A DNA stretch of 64,000 nucleotides, from positions 372,001 to 436,000 of the forward strand of contig CAVUVQ010000010.1 in assembly GCA_963744875.1 (NCBI GenBank). Direction: 5' to 3'. Below are positions 27,543 to 35,688 of the stretch, in pieces. The first letter of the stretch is position 1; each line of letters starts with the position of its first letter. Source of the DNA: JACDAE01 sp963744875 (GTDB lineage Bacteria; Chloroflexota; Ktedonobacteria; Ktedonobacterales; Ktedonobacteraceae). Both the position numbers and the translations under genes were made by a program. The notes beneath the pieces are model-generated. The model saw only the letters and a program-made list of their open reading frames with translations, searched no databases and was not told where the DNA came from.

Positions 27543-27813
27543 GAGTGTTGGTTTCCTCCCGCTATCTGATTCATCCGTGGGCGCTTCATAATTAGATAAG
27601 GTTGAACGCGTCCAGGCAGATGGTATGTTGATTTTTGTGGTTGTATATTACATAGAGCTTCTAGCAATGAAGCTTTTTAGAGGCAGAACGAAGCGTCGCT
27701 ACCCGGCTGCTAGCAGGTAACGCTCGATGGTTGTGCGGAGCACGCAATGTGGTTGACTCAGTGAGTCTACGTTTGAAGAAAGCAAAAATTGTCTCATCGT
27801 TTTGATTATAGCA
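27543..27813 (-). promoter_or_regulatory. Extended -10 promoter and long structured leader of prfA
   Basis: On the minus strand TGCTATAAT (27813-27805) is an extended -10 element, giving a leader of about 255 nt. The leader has several possible stem-loops: GACTCACTGAGTC (near 27757-27769), an AGCG...CGCT arm pair around TGCTAGCA (27692-27726), and AGCTTC/GAAGCT (27657-27675). It does not match T-box or other leaders I know. Confidence 0.4.
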
Positions 27814-27940
27814 CGTTTCACCGTACTGGTATAGAGACCAGCACGAGGGATTTCACATATCCTGATCGTATTCTACTAATAGAAACACTATGAGCGTGCA
27901 AAATCATCCGCAAGATGCAATCAGGATAGGGATCAAAGTA

Positions 27941-28633
27941 TTATTCACCCAGACGTAGATGGGACACGTCATTTAAAAAGTAGAGCACACGCCTCGGGCC
28001 AGTTACGTGTATCAGCGTAAGAGATGTATTAGCGCAGGGAAAGAAAAACTCTTTATCCATCCCAAGCACTTCGGCAACATAGGCGTTAATCACCCCACCA
28101 TGCGTAAAGAGCGCTACCCGCTGCCCGATATGCTTGTTTGCAATTTCATCGATGGAGTCGACCACACGCTTACGAAACGCTTTGGAAGATTCGCTCCCTG
28201 GCAACGTATCCCAACTCCCAGTGCTGCCTGCACCACGGATAATTTCCGTTTGCCGGGCATTTAGCGCTTTTGTCAGTACCGTCAGATCATCGCCCTCTTT
28301 AACGCTGGGCATGGGAATAATCTCGCTCAGCGCGACCTCTTTGATGCCTTCCACGATTGTCAGCGGTAACTTCAATTGTTCGATCAAGGGTGCGGCGGTC
28401 TGCTGACAACGCAGGAGAGGACTACTATATGCCGCATCAAATCGCATATTTTTCAAGCGCTCGGCAACGGCTCTGGCCTGTTCGCGCCCCTTCTGACTGA
28501 GTGGAAGATCATCATAAATACCACTGGGAATGATCTCTTCCGGACCTGGAATGGCATCTCCGTGGCGGATAAGCATAAGTTCGGCGGTACCTGGACGCCA
28601 AAATAAAAAGGGATCGTTGCTTAGTTCGTTCAT
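27941..28633 (-). CDS. Histidine phosphatase (phosphoglycerate mutase-like) family protein
   Basis: This 230-residue protein has the phosphohistidine motif LIRHGDAIPG, followed by LSQKGREQARAVAERL, the arginine motif YSSPLLRCQQTA and the late catalytic His in ALFTHGGVINAYVAEVLG. The fold covers phosphoglycerate mutases, alpha-ribazole phosphatases and broad sugar phosphatases. The substrate cannot be told. AGGATG lies ahead of the ATG. It is upstream of prfA but separated by the prfA promoter region, so it is probably a separate transcript. Confidence 0.85.
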   Translation of the reverse strand: MNELSNDPFLFWRPGTAELMLIRHGDAIPGPEEIIPSGIYDDLPLSQKGREQARAVAERLKNMRFDAAYSSPLLRCQQTAAPLIEQLKLPLTIVEGIKEVALSEIIPMPSVKEGDDLTVLTKALNARQTEIIRGAGSTGSWDTLPGSESSKAFRKRVVDSIDEIANKHIGQRVALFTHGGVINAYVAEVLGMDKEFFFPCANTSLTLIHVTGPRRVLYFLNDVSHLRLGE

Positions 28634-28672
28634 GTATCTTTATCATCCTGATTACGTGTTATTTGGTCATAT

Positions 28673-28761
28673 GGGCGCGATAAATCGGGCCCCTACCCGT
28701 CAATCCATTGTACGATATAGATCCAGGCGTGTCACACGGGCGCGATAAATCGGGCCCCTAC
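28673..28761 (-). repeat. Two copies of a 24-bp GATAAATCG/GCCCCTAC repeat
   Basis: 28673-28696 and 28738-28761 are identical and share GCGATAAATCGGGCCCCTAC. Read on the minus strand each begins GTAGGGGCCCGATTTATCG. The second copy supplies the TAG stop of the CAP lipoprotein gene. Identical or near copies occur at 37973 and 60184. Confidence 0.85.
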
Positions 28762-29489
28762 ATCAGACGTGCAAAATCCTCTGTTAGCCAGACCTGCGAA
28801 TTTTGCGTGTTCACAATGACATCAATGCCTATAAGAGTATTGCCTGATAGGATATTTTGACGGTGTCCATCGTTGGGGGGCTTTTCGGCAAACATTGACT
28901 GATTGAGGCTGACAGCGGTCTGCGTTGCATCCCCGAAGCCATAGCCGATATTTTCAGCCACTATGTTCCATTTCACTCCCTGCGCACTGATACGCGTACC
29001 CAAATCAGCCTCTCCCGGCAACTGATGCGAGAGCTGGCCCGCTGCCAACATCGTAAGATTGTGCTTGTGCGCACTCCGAATAAGTGCATCACTCATAATT
29101 AAAGCAGGCAAGCCCGCACCAGCACGCTCCTGATTGATAAGCGTCAATACAGATTGCGCAGCTTGAGAAATTGGATTGGAGGTTCCACCATTTCCTCCAC
29201 CGGAGCCGATGCTCCCTGAAGTGGGAATGGAAGTAGCAACTGGCGGTGCGGTCGGTTGCATATCGGGTGTGGGAGTTGGTGCTAACGCTGGCTGTGTAGC
29301 TGACGACTGAGGAGGAAGCGTCATCCCACTACCCGGTGTTGGTATTTCAGCATTTTGTGTTGTTGCAGGTCTATGTGTGACGACGGCAGAAGCTACTGGC
29401 TGGGTACTCGTTGTTGCAGAACATGCCGTCAAAAGAAAAAATAGGGTTGGTAAGAGAACATGTACAGATAAGCGTCCGCGTATTTTCAT
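28758..29489 (-). CDS. CAP-domain (SCP-like) lipoprotein
   Basis: This 243-residue exported protein has a signal peptide ending in the lipobox LTAC, so it is probably lipid-anchored on the outer face of the membrane. A Pro/Thr/Ser-rich, then Gly-rich, linker spans ~30-115. The CAP domain follows (LTLINQERAGAGLPALIMSDALIRSAHKH is split around conserved AL.RSA.KH; later MLAAGQLSH, VAENIGYG and GHRQNIL). Bacterial CAP proteins are linked to spores, cell walls or lipid binding; the exact role is unknown. GGAGAAGGG precedes the ATG at 29489. The stop codon TAG coincides with the end of a repeat. Confidence 0.85.
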   Translation of the reverse strand: MKIRGRLSVHVLLPTLFFLLTACSATTSTQPVASAVVTHRPATTQNAEIPTPGSGMTLPPQSSATQPALAPTPTPDMQPTAPPVATSIPTSGSIGSGGGNGGTSNPISQAAQSVLTLINQERAGAGLPALIMSDALIRSAHKHNLTMLAAGQLSHQLPGEADLGTRISAQGVKWNIVAENIGYGFGDATQTAVSLNQSMFAEKPPNDGHRQNILSGNTLIGIDVIVNTQNSQVWLTEDFARLM

Positions 29490-29646
29490 AGGATTCCCTT
29501 CTCCAAAAATAGTACGCAACCTCGAATGATATTTATTGATTGCAATTTAAGAATATCTCTCCTTATATGGTCGTTTGCTCAGAGTGAGAATGGAGTAGTA
29601 CTTTTCAATGGGGGAAGGGGTTGAGTTCTTAACCAGGATTGGTTAT

Positions 29647-29716
29647 GTGGGGGACGGGTTCGTGGGGGACGGGTTCGTGGGGGACGGGTTCGTGGGGGAC
29701 GGGTTCGTGGGGGCGG
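29647..29716 (+). repeat. Four and a half tandem 15-bp repeats
   Basis: GTGGGGGACGGGTTC is repeated at 29647, 29662, 29677 and 29692, then a truncated copy runs into the inverted repeat that follows. The copies are identical, which suggests slippage or recent expansion. Confidence 0.95.
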
Positions 29717-29830
29717 GCTTATTGCGCTCCGCTCCATTGCGCCCCTACATTTGATAATAGCATCTTTTAACGTATTTGCACGTTCTCATATTATGGTAGG
29801 GGCGCAATGGAGCGGAGCGCAATAAGCCCG
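29714..29830. repeat. 35-bp perfect inverted repeat
   Basis: 29714-29748 and 29796-29830 are perfect reverse complements, separated by 47 nt. They are two facing copies of the element that starts CGGGCTTATTGCGCTCC and ends GCGCCCCTAC. The structure would fold into a long hairpin between the CAP gene (5' end) and the acyl-CoA dehydrogenase gene (3' end). Confidence 0.95.
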
Positions 29831-29833
29831 TAT

Positions 29834-29873
29834 GCCCATGTGTCCGTGTGCCCATGTACCCGTGTGCCCGATC
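29834..29873 (+). repeat. Tandem 8-bp repeats
   Basis: GCCCATGT, GTCCGTGT, GCCCATGT, ACCCGTGT and GCCCGATC follow one another, an 8-bp period. The block ends a few bases before the stop of the acyl-CoA dehydrogenase gene. With the 15-bp array and the inverted repeat, the spacer 29490-29878 is mostly repeats. Confidence 0.75.
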
Positions 29874-29878
29874 ACCCT

Positions 29879-31087
29879 CTATGCATTCAACTGGCGCACA
29901 ACCGACTTCGCAAGGGAACGTTTATGAACCTCGTCCGGCCCGTCAACGATGTGCATGGTGCGGCCATGCGCCCACATGGAGGCGAGCGGGAAATCATCGC
30001 TGACACCTGCGCCACCAAAGAGCTGAATGGCTCGATTGACAACGGTGGTGTGCATCTCGGGAACAGCGATCTTGATCATGGCGATCTCGTTCTGTGCCGC
30101 CTTCTTGCCTAGATTATCAATCGTCCAGGCGGCTTTGAGCGTCAGCAGGCGTGCTTGCTCAATCTCGATCTGGGAAAGGGCAATCCAGTCCTGGACCATG
30201 CCCTGTTCGGAGAGTGGTTTACCAAATGCGATGCGGGAGGCGGCACGCTGGCACATTAATTCCAGCGCACGCTGAGCGGCACCGATTGAGCGCATACAAT
30301 GATGGATGCGTCCTGGTCCGAGGCGTGCCTGGGCGAGTGCGAAGCCTCCGCCCTCTTCGCCAAGGAGATTGCTTACAGGGACATGCACATCCTCAAACAG
30401 CACCTCACAGTGACTTTCATTATCCAGGTAACCCATGACGGGGAGGCTGCGCACGATGGTTACACCAGGTGTGTCTTTAGGAACGAGGACCATGCTTTGC
30501 TGGCGGTGACGGTCCGGGTTTTGCGGATCGGTCTTACCCATCACAATAAAGATGCGGCAACGCTCACGTGCGGCCCCGGATATCCACCACTTGCGCCCAT
30601 TCAACACGTACTCGTCACCTTCACGGCGAATGGTAAGCTGAATATTGGTGGCATCCGAGCTGGCAACCTCCGGCTCCGTCATTGCGAAGGCCGAACGTAT
30701 CTCGCCATCCAGCAACGGACGTAACCAGCGCTGCTTCTGCTCAGGTGTTCCGAACTGTGCCAGGATCTCCATGTTGCCTGTGTCGGGCGCGGCACAATTG
30801 AAAACTTCAGAAGCCCATGACACCCGGCCCATAATCTCGGCGAGGGGCGCATACTCTAGATTGCTCAGACCTGCACCATACTCAGCTTCAGGAAGGAAAA
30901 GGTTCCAGAGACCTTCAGCCTTCGCCTTCGCCTTTAGCTCATCCACAATCTCAGCATGATGATGAGGATCACCGGATGCCTTAATCTGATGCGTATATGT
31001 TTGCTCGCCAGGATAAATAAAGCGCTCCATAAATGCGGTCACTTGCTGCCGTAACGCATGTACGTTTTCTGGGTAGGAGAAATCCAT
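29879..31087 (-). CDS. Acyl-CoA dehydrogenase family protein
   Basis: This 402-residue flavoprotein is typical of the ACAD10/11-like branch. An N-terminal helical domain (MDFSYPENVHALRQQVTAFM) is followed by the FAD-binding middle region (AMTEPEVASSDATNIQ, then GRKWWISGA) and the C-terminal helices (GPGRIHHCMRSIGAAQRAL, SRIAFGKPLSEQGMVQDW, FGGAGVSDDFPLA). It probably oxidises an acyl-CoA, passing electrons to ETF. The chain-length preference cannot be read. AAAGGAG lies ahead of the ATG. No partner gene is adjacent. Confidence 0.9.
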   Translation of the reverse strand: MDFSYPENVHALRQQVTAFMERFIYPGEQTYTHQIKASGDPHHHAEIVDELKAKAKAEGLWNLFLPEAEYGAGLSNLEYAPLAEIMGRVSWASEVFNCAAPDTGNMEILAQFGTPEQKQRWLRPLLDGEIRSAFAMTEPEVASSDATNIQLTIRREGDEYVLNGRKWWISGAARERCRIFIVMGKTDPQNPDRHRQQSMVLVPKDTPGVTIVRSLPVMGYLDNESHCEVLFEDVHVPVSNLLGEEGGGFALAQARLGPGRIHHCMRSIGAAQRALELMCQRAASRIAFGKPLSEQGMVQDWIALSQIEIEQARLLTLKAAWTIDNLGKKAAQNEIAMIKIAVPEMHTTVVNRAIQLFGGAGVSDDFPLASMWAHGRTMHIVDGPDEVHKRSLAKSVVRQLNA

Positions 31088-31343
31088 ATGTTGCCGCTCC
31101 TTTGCTAGCCATTTTCTATAGAAAAACTATACCACACGGCGAAAGAAAGCGGAAAAACGCGTTGCTTCCCTTGAGACGTGCTGATGTACGTAAACCGATT
31201 GGGATGAAAACGTTCTAATAGAATGTTCTATATAGTGAGCGAAATGATGGAGATTTTCTTCAAATCTACAGATCAAAGCAATTCCAATAAATCCAGGGTA
31301 ATCTGGGAATAACCGACTCGGACCCCATGTTATAATAGGCAAC

Positions 31344-31370
31344 TTAGCAATCACCGACAATGAGTGCTAG
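31344..31370. promoter_or_regulatory. CIRCE element (HrcA operator)
   Basis: TTAGCAATC, a 9-nt spacer and GAGTGCTAG match the CIRCE consensus TTAGCACTC-N9-GAGTGCTAA at 16 of 18 positions. It touches the -35 region of the clpE-like promoter, so HrcA would repress transcription until heat shock. Confidence 0.85.
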
Positions 31371-31397
31371 ACAACAAGATCTTTCTTATGCTATAAT
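31368..31397 (+). promoter_or_regulatory. Promoter of the ClpE-like gene
   Basis: TAGACA (31368-31373), an 18-nt spacer and TATAAT (31392-31397) preceded by TGC make an extended -10 promoter. Its position between two CIRCE-like sites fits heat-shock control. Confidence 0.6.
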
Positions 31398-31424
31398 CTA
31401 GCAGTCGCCTGACGAGTCTGCTAA
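31398..31424. promoter_or_regulatory. Second, degenerate CIRCE-like element
   Basis: CTAGCAGTC, a 9-nt spacer and GTCTGCTAA match the CIRCE half sites at 7 of 9 positions each, with the exact 9-nt spacing. It begins right after the -10 box, over the likely transcription start. Confidence 0.5.
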
Positions 31425-31477
31425 ACAAGATGTGGGAATACATTCACATCTGGCATATGACGAGGAGCATAAAAAAA

Positions 31478-33715
31478 ATGAAATGTGAAAGATGTCAAAA
31501 GAATCCTGCTCGTGTGCGTGTTGACCAGATCGTTGACGGACGGCGAGAGCAGCATTACCTCTGCCAGTCGTGCGTTGATGAGTTGATGAACATGATGGGG
31601 CAGGCGGGTAGTCTTGAGGGTACACCTGATGCTCCCTTCGGCTTCTCTGCAAATAATAATTCCGCTTCTGCTGCGGGCCAGGGCAATGGCCGTGGTGCCA
31701 CTGCAACCGCTGAGCAGCAAGCTAAAAATAGTAAAACACCAACCCTTGATCAGTTTGGACGTGACCTTACAGTGGAAGCTGCTGAGGGTAAACTTGATCC
31801 AGCCGCCGGTCGTGAGCGCGAATTGCGCCGCATGATCACCGTTCTGGGCCGTCGCCAGAAAAATAATCCGGTCCTTATCGGTGAACCAGGCGTTGGTAAG
31901 ACAGCGATTGTCGAGGGACTTGCCCGTCGCATCAATGACGGAACGGTTCCCGCTAACCTGCGTAACAAACGTATTGTTTCGTTGAATATCGGTGGCATGG
32001 TCGCCGGCGCGATGTTCCGAGGTCAGTTTGAGCAGCGCATCAAGTCTATTCTTGAGGAACTGCGCCAGTCTCCCGAGGTCATCGTCTTTATCGACGAGCT
32101 GCATACTGTCGTTGGCGCTGGTGCCGCTGAAGGTGCCGTTGGTGCAAGTGATATGATCAAGCCAGCACTGGCACGTGGCGAACTGCGTTGTATTGGTGCG
32201 ACTACGCTTGATGAGTATCGCAAACACATCGAAAAGGATGCCGCGTTAGAGCGCCGCTTCCAGCCTGTTGTAGTCAATGAGCCGAGCGAAGAAGAGGCCA
32301 TCGAGATGCTGCGCATGGTGCGTGCAGGCTACGAATCGCACCACGGTGTAAGCATTACCGACGAAGCCATCGAGGCAGCCGTTAAACTGTCCGATCGCTA
32401 TATCAATGATCGCTTCTTGCCTGATAAAGCTATCGATGTAATGGACGAGGCTGGTTCCGCACTACGCCTGGAAGCCAGCGAGAAGGGTATCGTTAGTCCA
32501 ACACTCATTTCTGATCTTGAGAAAGAGCTGGCAGATATCCAGGCACAGAAAGAAGCTGCCGCCACTTCTGAGGATTACGAGCAGGCCGCGAAGATGCGCC
32601 AGCAAGAACTGGTAACGCTGAACAAACTGGATAACGCACGTGGGCAGGCCAACAGTTCCGTCTCTTTGATGGTAACGCCTGAACATATCGCGCACGTTGT
32701 TGAGAACTGGACGGGAGTGCCCGTCAGTCAGATGCTGGAAGGTGAGCGTCAGAACCTGCGTAACCTGGAAGAGGATCTGCACAAGCGGGTCATTGGTCAG
32801 GACGAAGCGATCAGTGCCGTAGCGCGTGCTATTCGTCGTTCGCGTGCAGGCTTGAAAGATCCCAAACGTCCAATTGGTTCGTTCCTGTTCCTTGGACCAA
32901 CGGGTGTCGGTAAAACCGAACTTGCCAAGGCGTTAGCTGCCGAACTATTCGGTGGCGAAGAGAACATGCTCCGCTTCGATATGTCTGAATATATGGAGCC
33001 GCATACGGTAGCGCGTCTATTCGGTAGCCCTCCAGGATATGTGGGCTACGACGAAGGTGGTCAGTTGACAGAGCAGGTACGCCGCCGTCCGTACAGCGTC
33101 ATCCTGTTTGACGAGGTTGAGAAGGCACATCCTGAAGTCTTCAACGCTCTGTTGCAGATTATGGATGATGGTCGCCTGACGGATGGACAGGGTCGCACGG
33201 TAGACTTCAAAAACACCGTTGTGATTATGACCAGTAACGCAGGTAGCAGTGATCTCAAGCGTGCTGCACGCATTGGTTTCGCAGCCAAAAAGGACGAGGA
33301 TGTTCGTGACGAGCAGCACGAAGCGATGCGCTCAAAGGCAATGGAAGGTCTGAAGAGGATGTTCCGCCCCGAGTTCATCAACCGTATCGACCAGGTCGTG
33401 GTCTTCCATGCACTGGGCAAGAGCGAGCTGAACAGCATTGTTGAATTGATGCTGAACCAGGTTCGTGTCCGCCTGAGTGAGCAGAAAATCGAGCTGGTGG
33501 TTACTGACGAAGCGCGAGACTTCCTGTTGCAGGAAGGTTTCGATGAAGAGTATGGTGCTCGACCTCTCCGCCGGGCGATCCAGACCTATGTCGATGATGC
33601 GCTGGCCGATGCTTTGCTGGCAGGCGAAATTGCCAGTGGTCAGGCAGCCGTTCTGACTGTACACGACGGTAACATTACCGTCGCGTCACAGGAAGCAATG
33701 TCCAGGGTTGCTTAA
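31478..33715 (+). CDS. ClpE-like Clp/Hsp100 unfoldase with N-terminal zinc finger
   Basis: This 746-residue AAA+ protein begins with a CxxC...CxxC zinc finger (Cys 3, 6, 29, 32), like ClpE, and a Gly/Ala/Gln-rich linker. There is no double Clp-N domain. AAA-1 has GEPGVGKT (~135) and VIVFIDELHTVVGAG. The middle region has a UVR-like DYEQAAKMRQQELVTL segment and a short coiled coil. AAA-2 has GPTGVGKTE (~473) and VILFDEVEKAHPEVF. An IGF tripeptide (~598) is the likely ClpP-binding loop. It would unfold stress-damaged proteins for ClpP. The ATG at 31478 has GAGGAGC upstream; the frame extends to 31430 without a site. It is controlled by CIRCE rather than CtsR-like sites. Confidence 0.9.
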   Translation: MKCERCQKNPARVRVDQIVDGRREQHYLCQSCVDELMNMMGQAGSLEGTPDAPFGFSANNNSASAAGQGNGRGATATAEQQAKNSKTPTLDQFGRDLTVEAAEGKLDPAAGRERELRRMITVLGRRQKNNPVLIGEPGVGKTAIVEGLARRINDGTVPANLRNKRIVSLNIGGMVAGAMFRGQFEQRIKSILEELRQSPEVIVFIDELHTVVGAGAAEGAVGASDMIKPALARGELRCIGATTLDEYRKHIEKDAALERRFQPVVVNEPSEEEAIEMLRMVRAGYESHHGVSITDEAIEAAVKLSDRYINDRFLPDKAIDVMDEAGSALRLEASEKGIVSPTLISDLEKELADIQAQKEAAATSEDYEQAAKMRQQELVTLNKLDNARGQANSSVSLMVTPEHIAHVVENWTGVPVSQMLEGERQNLRNLEEDLHKRVIGQDEAISAVARAIRRSRAGLKDPKRPIGSFLFLGPTGVGKTELAKALAAELFGGEENMLRFDMSEYMEPHTVARLFGSPPGYVGYDEGGQLTEQVRRRPYSVILFDEVEKAHPEVFNALLQIMDDGRLTDGQGRTVDFKNTVVIMTSNAGSSDLKRAARIGFAAKKDEDVRDEQHEAMRSKAMEGLKRMFRPEFINRIDQVVVFHALGKSELNSIVELMLNQVRVRLSEQKIELVVTDEARDFLLQEGFDEEYGARPLRRAIQTYVDDALADALLAGEIASGQAAVLTVHDGNITVASQEAMSRVA

Positions 33716-33723
33716 TATAGATT

Positions 33724-33779
33724 GACATAAAAATAACTGCGCATCTCTCGTATGAGGGATGCGCAGTTATTTTTATGTC
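33724..33779. terminator. Bidirectional terminator between the ClpE-like and stress-protein genes
   Basis: GACATAAAAATAACTGCGCA pairs with TGCGCAGTTATTTTTATGTC, a ~22-bp stem with A-runs and T-runs on both sides. It can end both converging transcripts. Confidence 0.92.
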
Positions 33780-33816
33780 CTCCGTCTTTGCGTGGGAAAC
33801 ATTGGGAATGGGCGTG

Positions 33817-34191
33817 TTATTTCGTATAACCGGCTCCCTCATGTTTCTTCAAAATAGTCCGGACTTCCTGGTCTTTTCCATCGGGTCGTACGATAACAAC
33901 AAAATTTCCGTTGCGGAATGTCTGCTCGTAGTACTGAATTTCCTTTTGTTCAATACCCATATTCTGTAGCAGCGTCTCTATATCCGCCGTTGTTTCATCG
34001 CCACGCTCATCTGGGAAGATCAACATATCTTTAATGCCTTCCAGAAAATTTTCGCTGCTAAACTGGCGCGAATAGCGAATCTGGTCGCTGGTAAAACCGA
34101 CATCATGCAATTCCTCGATGGCGTTCTCTGCTTTCCTGGCGCTAGTGAATGTAGCAATCACAATGCTCTCGTTTGTCCGATTAGTAGTCAT
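33817..34191 (-). CDS. General stress protein 17M-like (GSP17M) domain protein
   Basis: This 124-residue soluble protein has the alternating strand-helix pattern of the GSP17M/YflT family: SIVIATFTSARKAENAIEEL, then DVGFTSDQIRYSRQF, and later GIEQKEIQYYEQTFRNGNFVVIV. Members are induced by general stress in Firmicutes, but the molecular role is not known. AAGGAG stands before the ATG. Its position tail-to-tail with the heat-shock ClpE-like gene is suggestive only. Confidence 0.78.
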   Translation of the reverse strand: MTTNRTNESIVIATFTSARKAENAIEELHDVGFTSDQIRYSRQFSSENFLEGIKDMLIFPDERGDETTADIETLLQNMGIEQKEIQYYEQTFRNGNFVVIVRPDGKDQEVRTILKKHEGAGYTK

Positions 34192-34467
34192 TTCAACTCC
34201 TTCATACCGTTACAAATTGAGAAGTAGCTTGCAAGCAATATTGCGGACGTAGTTTCTCCTCATACACAATTTTACAACATGATGCCACTATACATAAATA
34301 CGCTGTAGAACCAGCAGAGGATACAGAAAATTAAAAATGAAATTGCATCTTTTATCTCAACCCAATCGTGATAACACTAGAGTTTCCACGCTTGTAAGGG
34401 CGTATGCTTTGTGCCAGGCACCCGGACTTATTCACCTCTTCAAACCGAGAATGAAAGAAGACGCTTT

Positions 34468-35688
34468 ATGGTGGCAGACAACGAGAATAGATCCAACCCT
34501 CGCATCATACCAGCACAGCAAGAGAAAGAATTCACGGAGGATGAGACACACTATCGTCTTATGTTTGAACAGGCTGGAGTTGGTATAGCATTTATCAGTA
34601 TCGACGAAGTCTGGCTACAGGCGAACCAGAAGCTTCACATTATGCTTGGCTACACGCAAGAGAAATTAGCTGAGTATCCCTTGCAAAAGAGTATCTACCC
34701 TGATGACCTGGCAACAACGCTTGGATATTTGCACCGCTTACTCCAAAACGAACAAAAGATATGCACAATGGAAATGCGTTTTCTGCATAAAGATGGAACG
34801 TTCATCTGGACCAATTTGACGGTTTCACTGATACGCGAGGTTACACCGCACTATTTTATCTTTATCATTGAAGACATCAGCGAACGTAAAAAAGCAGAGG
34901 CAAAAGAGCAGGTACAAAGGGCAGCTTTACATGAAACGAACCAACGCATGGAAGAGTTTCTAGGCGCAGCCAGTCATGAATTAAGAACGCCACTTACCAC
35001 TATTAAAGCCAATATTCAGTTAGCGTTGCGGCGCTTGAAATCCTTTTCCGAAAAGACGAGCCTTGATCTTGCCGAGATGAAAGACAAGGTTTATGCCGCA
35101 CAGGATATGCTTACACGTGCAGAACGACAGGTAGGGGTCTTGAACCGCCTGGTTGGTGATATGATCGATATCTCACGCATCCAGTCCGGCAAACTACAGG
35201 TGCATCTGCAACCAGAGCCATGTAACCTCTGCAAAATTGTGCAAGAAATTGTGCAGGAGCAGCGCAAAGCTGTACCCGGACGTAGTATACTGTTAGAGAT
35301 ACCTGCGTTGGAAGAAATTCCGGTCATGGCTGATCCTGATCGTATCGGACAGGTGCTCACTAATTATATAGGCAACGCTTGCAAATATTCGCAGGCCACA
35401 GTCACAGTTTACCTGACAGTTGAGGAACAGTCCGTTCGTGTCTCAGTACAAGACGAAGGACCGGGACTCTCTCTCGAAGAGCAAAAGTACATATGGGAAT
35501 GCTTTTACCAGGCTCCTGATATCAAAGTCGTGAGTGGCTCAGGAGTCGGTCTGGGATTGGGCCTTTATATCAGCCAGACGATAATCGAACGTCATTCGGG
35601 GCGGGTAGGAGTACAAAGCTTTCCAGGTAAAGGTTCAACGTTCTGGTTTACCTTACCAATCGTGCAACAAGACAGCGGAGACGAATAA
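34468..35688 (+). CDS. PAS-domain sensor histidine kinase
   Basis: This ~406-residue soluble kinase has a PAS domain (~residues 30-145, HYRLMFEQAGVGIAFI to FIIEDISERKKAE), a short coiled coil and a HisKA domain with the phosphorylated His in SHELRTPLTTI (~172). The ATPase domain has the N box NYIGNACKYS, the G1 box DEGPGLSLEEQ and the G2 box GVGLGLGLYIS. No membrane helix is present, so it senses a cytoplasmic signal. The ATG at 34468 is favoured (AGAAG upstream) over the longer frame from 34411. Its stop overlaps the MBL gene start by one base, implying translational coupling. No response regulator is adjacent. Confidence 0.87.
   Translation: MVADNENRSNPRIIPAQQEKEFTEDETHYRLMFEQAGVGIAFISIDEVWLQANQKLHIMLGYTQEKLAEYPLQKSIYPDDLATTLGYLHRLLQNEQKICTMEMRFLHKDGTFIWTNLTVSLIREVTPHYFIFIIEDISERKKAEAKEQVQRAALHETNQRMEEFLGAASHELRTPLTTIKANIQLALRRLKSFSEKTSLDLAEMKDKVYAAQDMLTRAERQVGVLNRLVGDMIDISRIQSGKLQVHLQPEPCNLCKIVQEIVQEQRKAVPGRSILLEIPALEEIPVMADPDRIGQVLTNYIGNACKYSQATVTVYLTVEEQSVRVSVQDEGPGLSLEEQKYIWECFYQAPDIKVVSGSGVGLGLGLYISQTIIERHSGRVGVQSFPGKGSTFWFTLPIVQQDSGDE

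Noticed and set aside
27543..27813. T-box or other known riboswitch before prfA
   Set aside because: No T-box core sequence or other known riboswitch signature could be seen.
29647..29716. CRISPR-like or origin iteron array
   Set aside because: The 15-bp units have no spacers and no DnaA-box or replication gene is nearby.
31421..32227. 268-residue minus-strand frame opposite the ClpE-like gene
   Set aside because: It is antisense to a well-conserved AAA+ gene and shows no domain.
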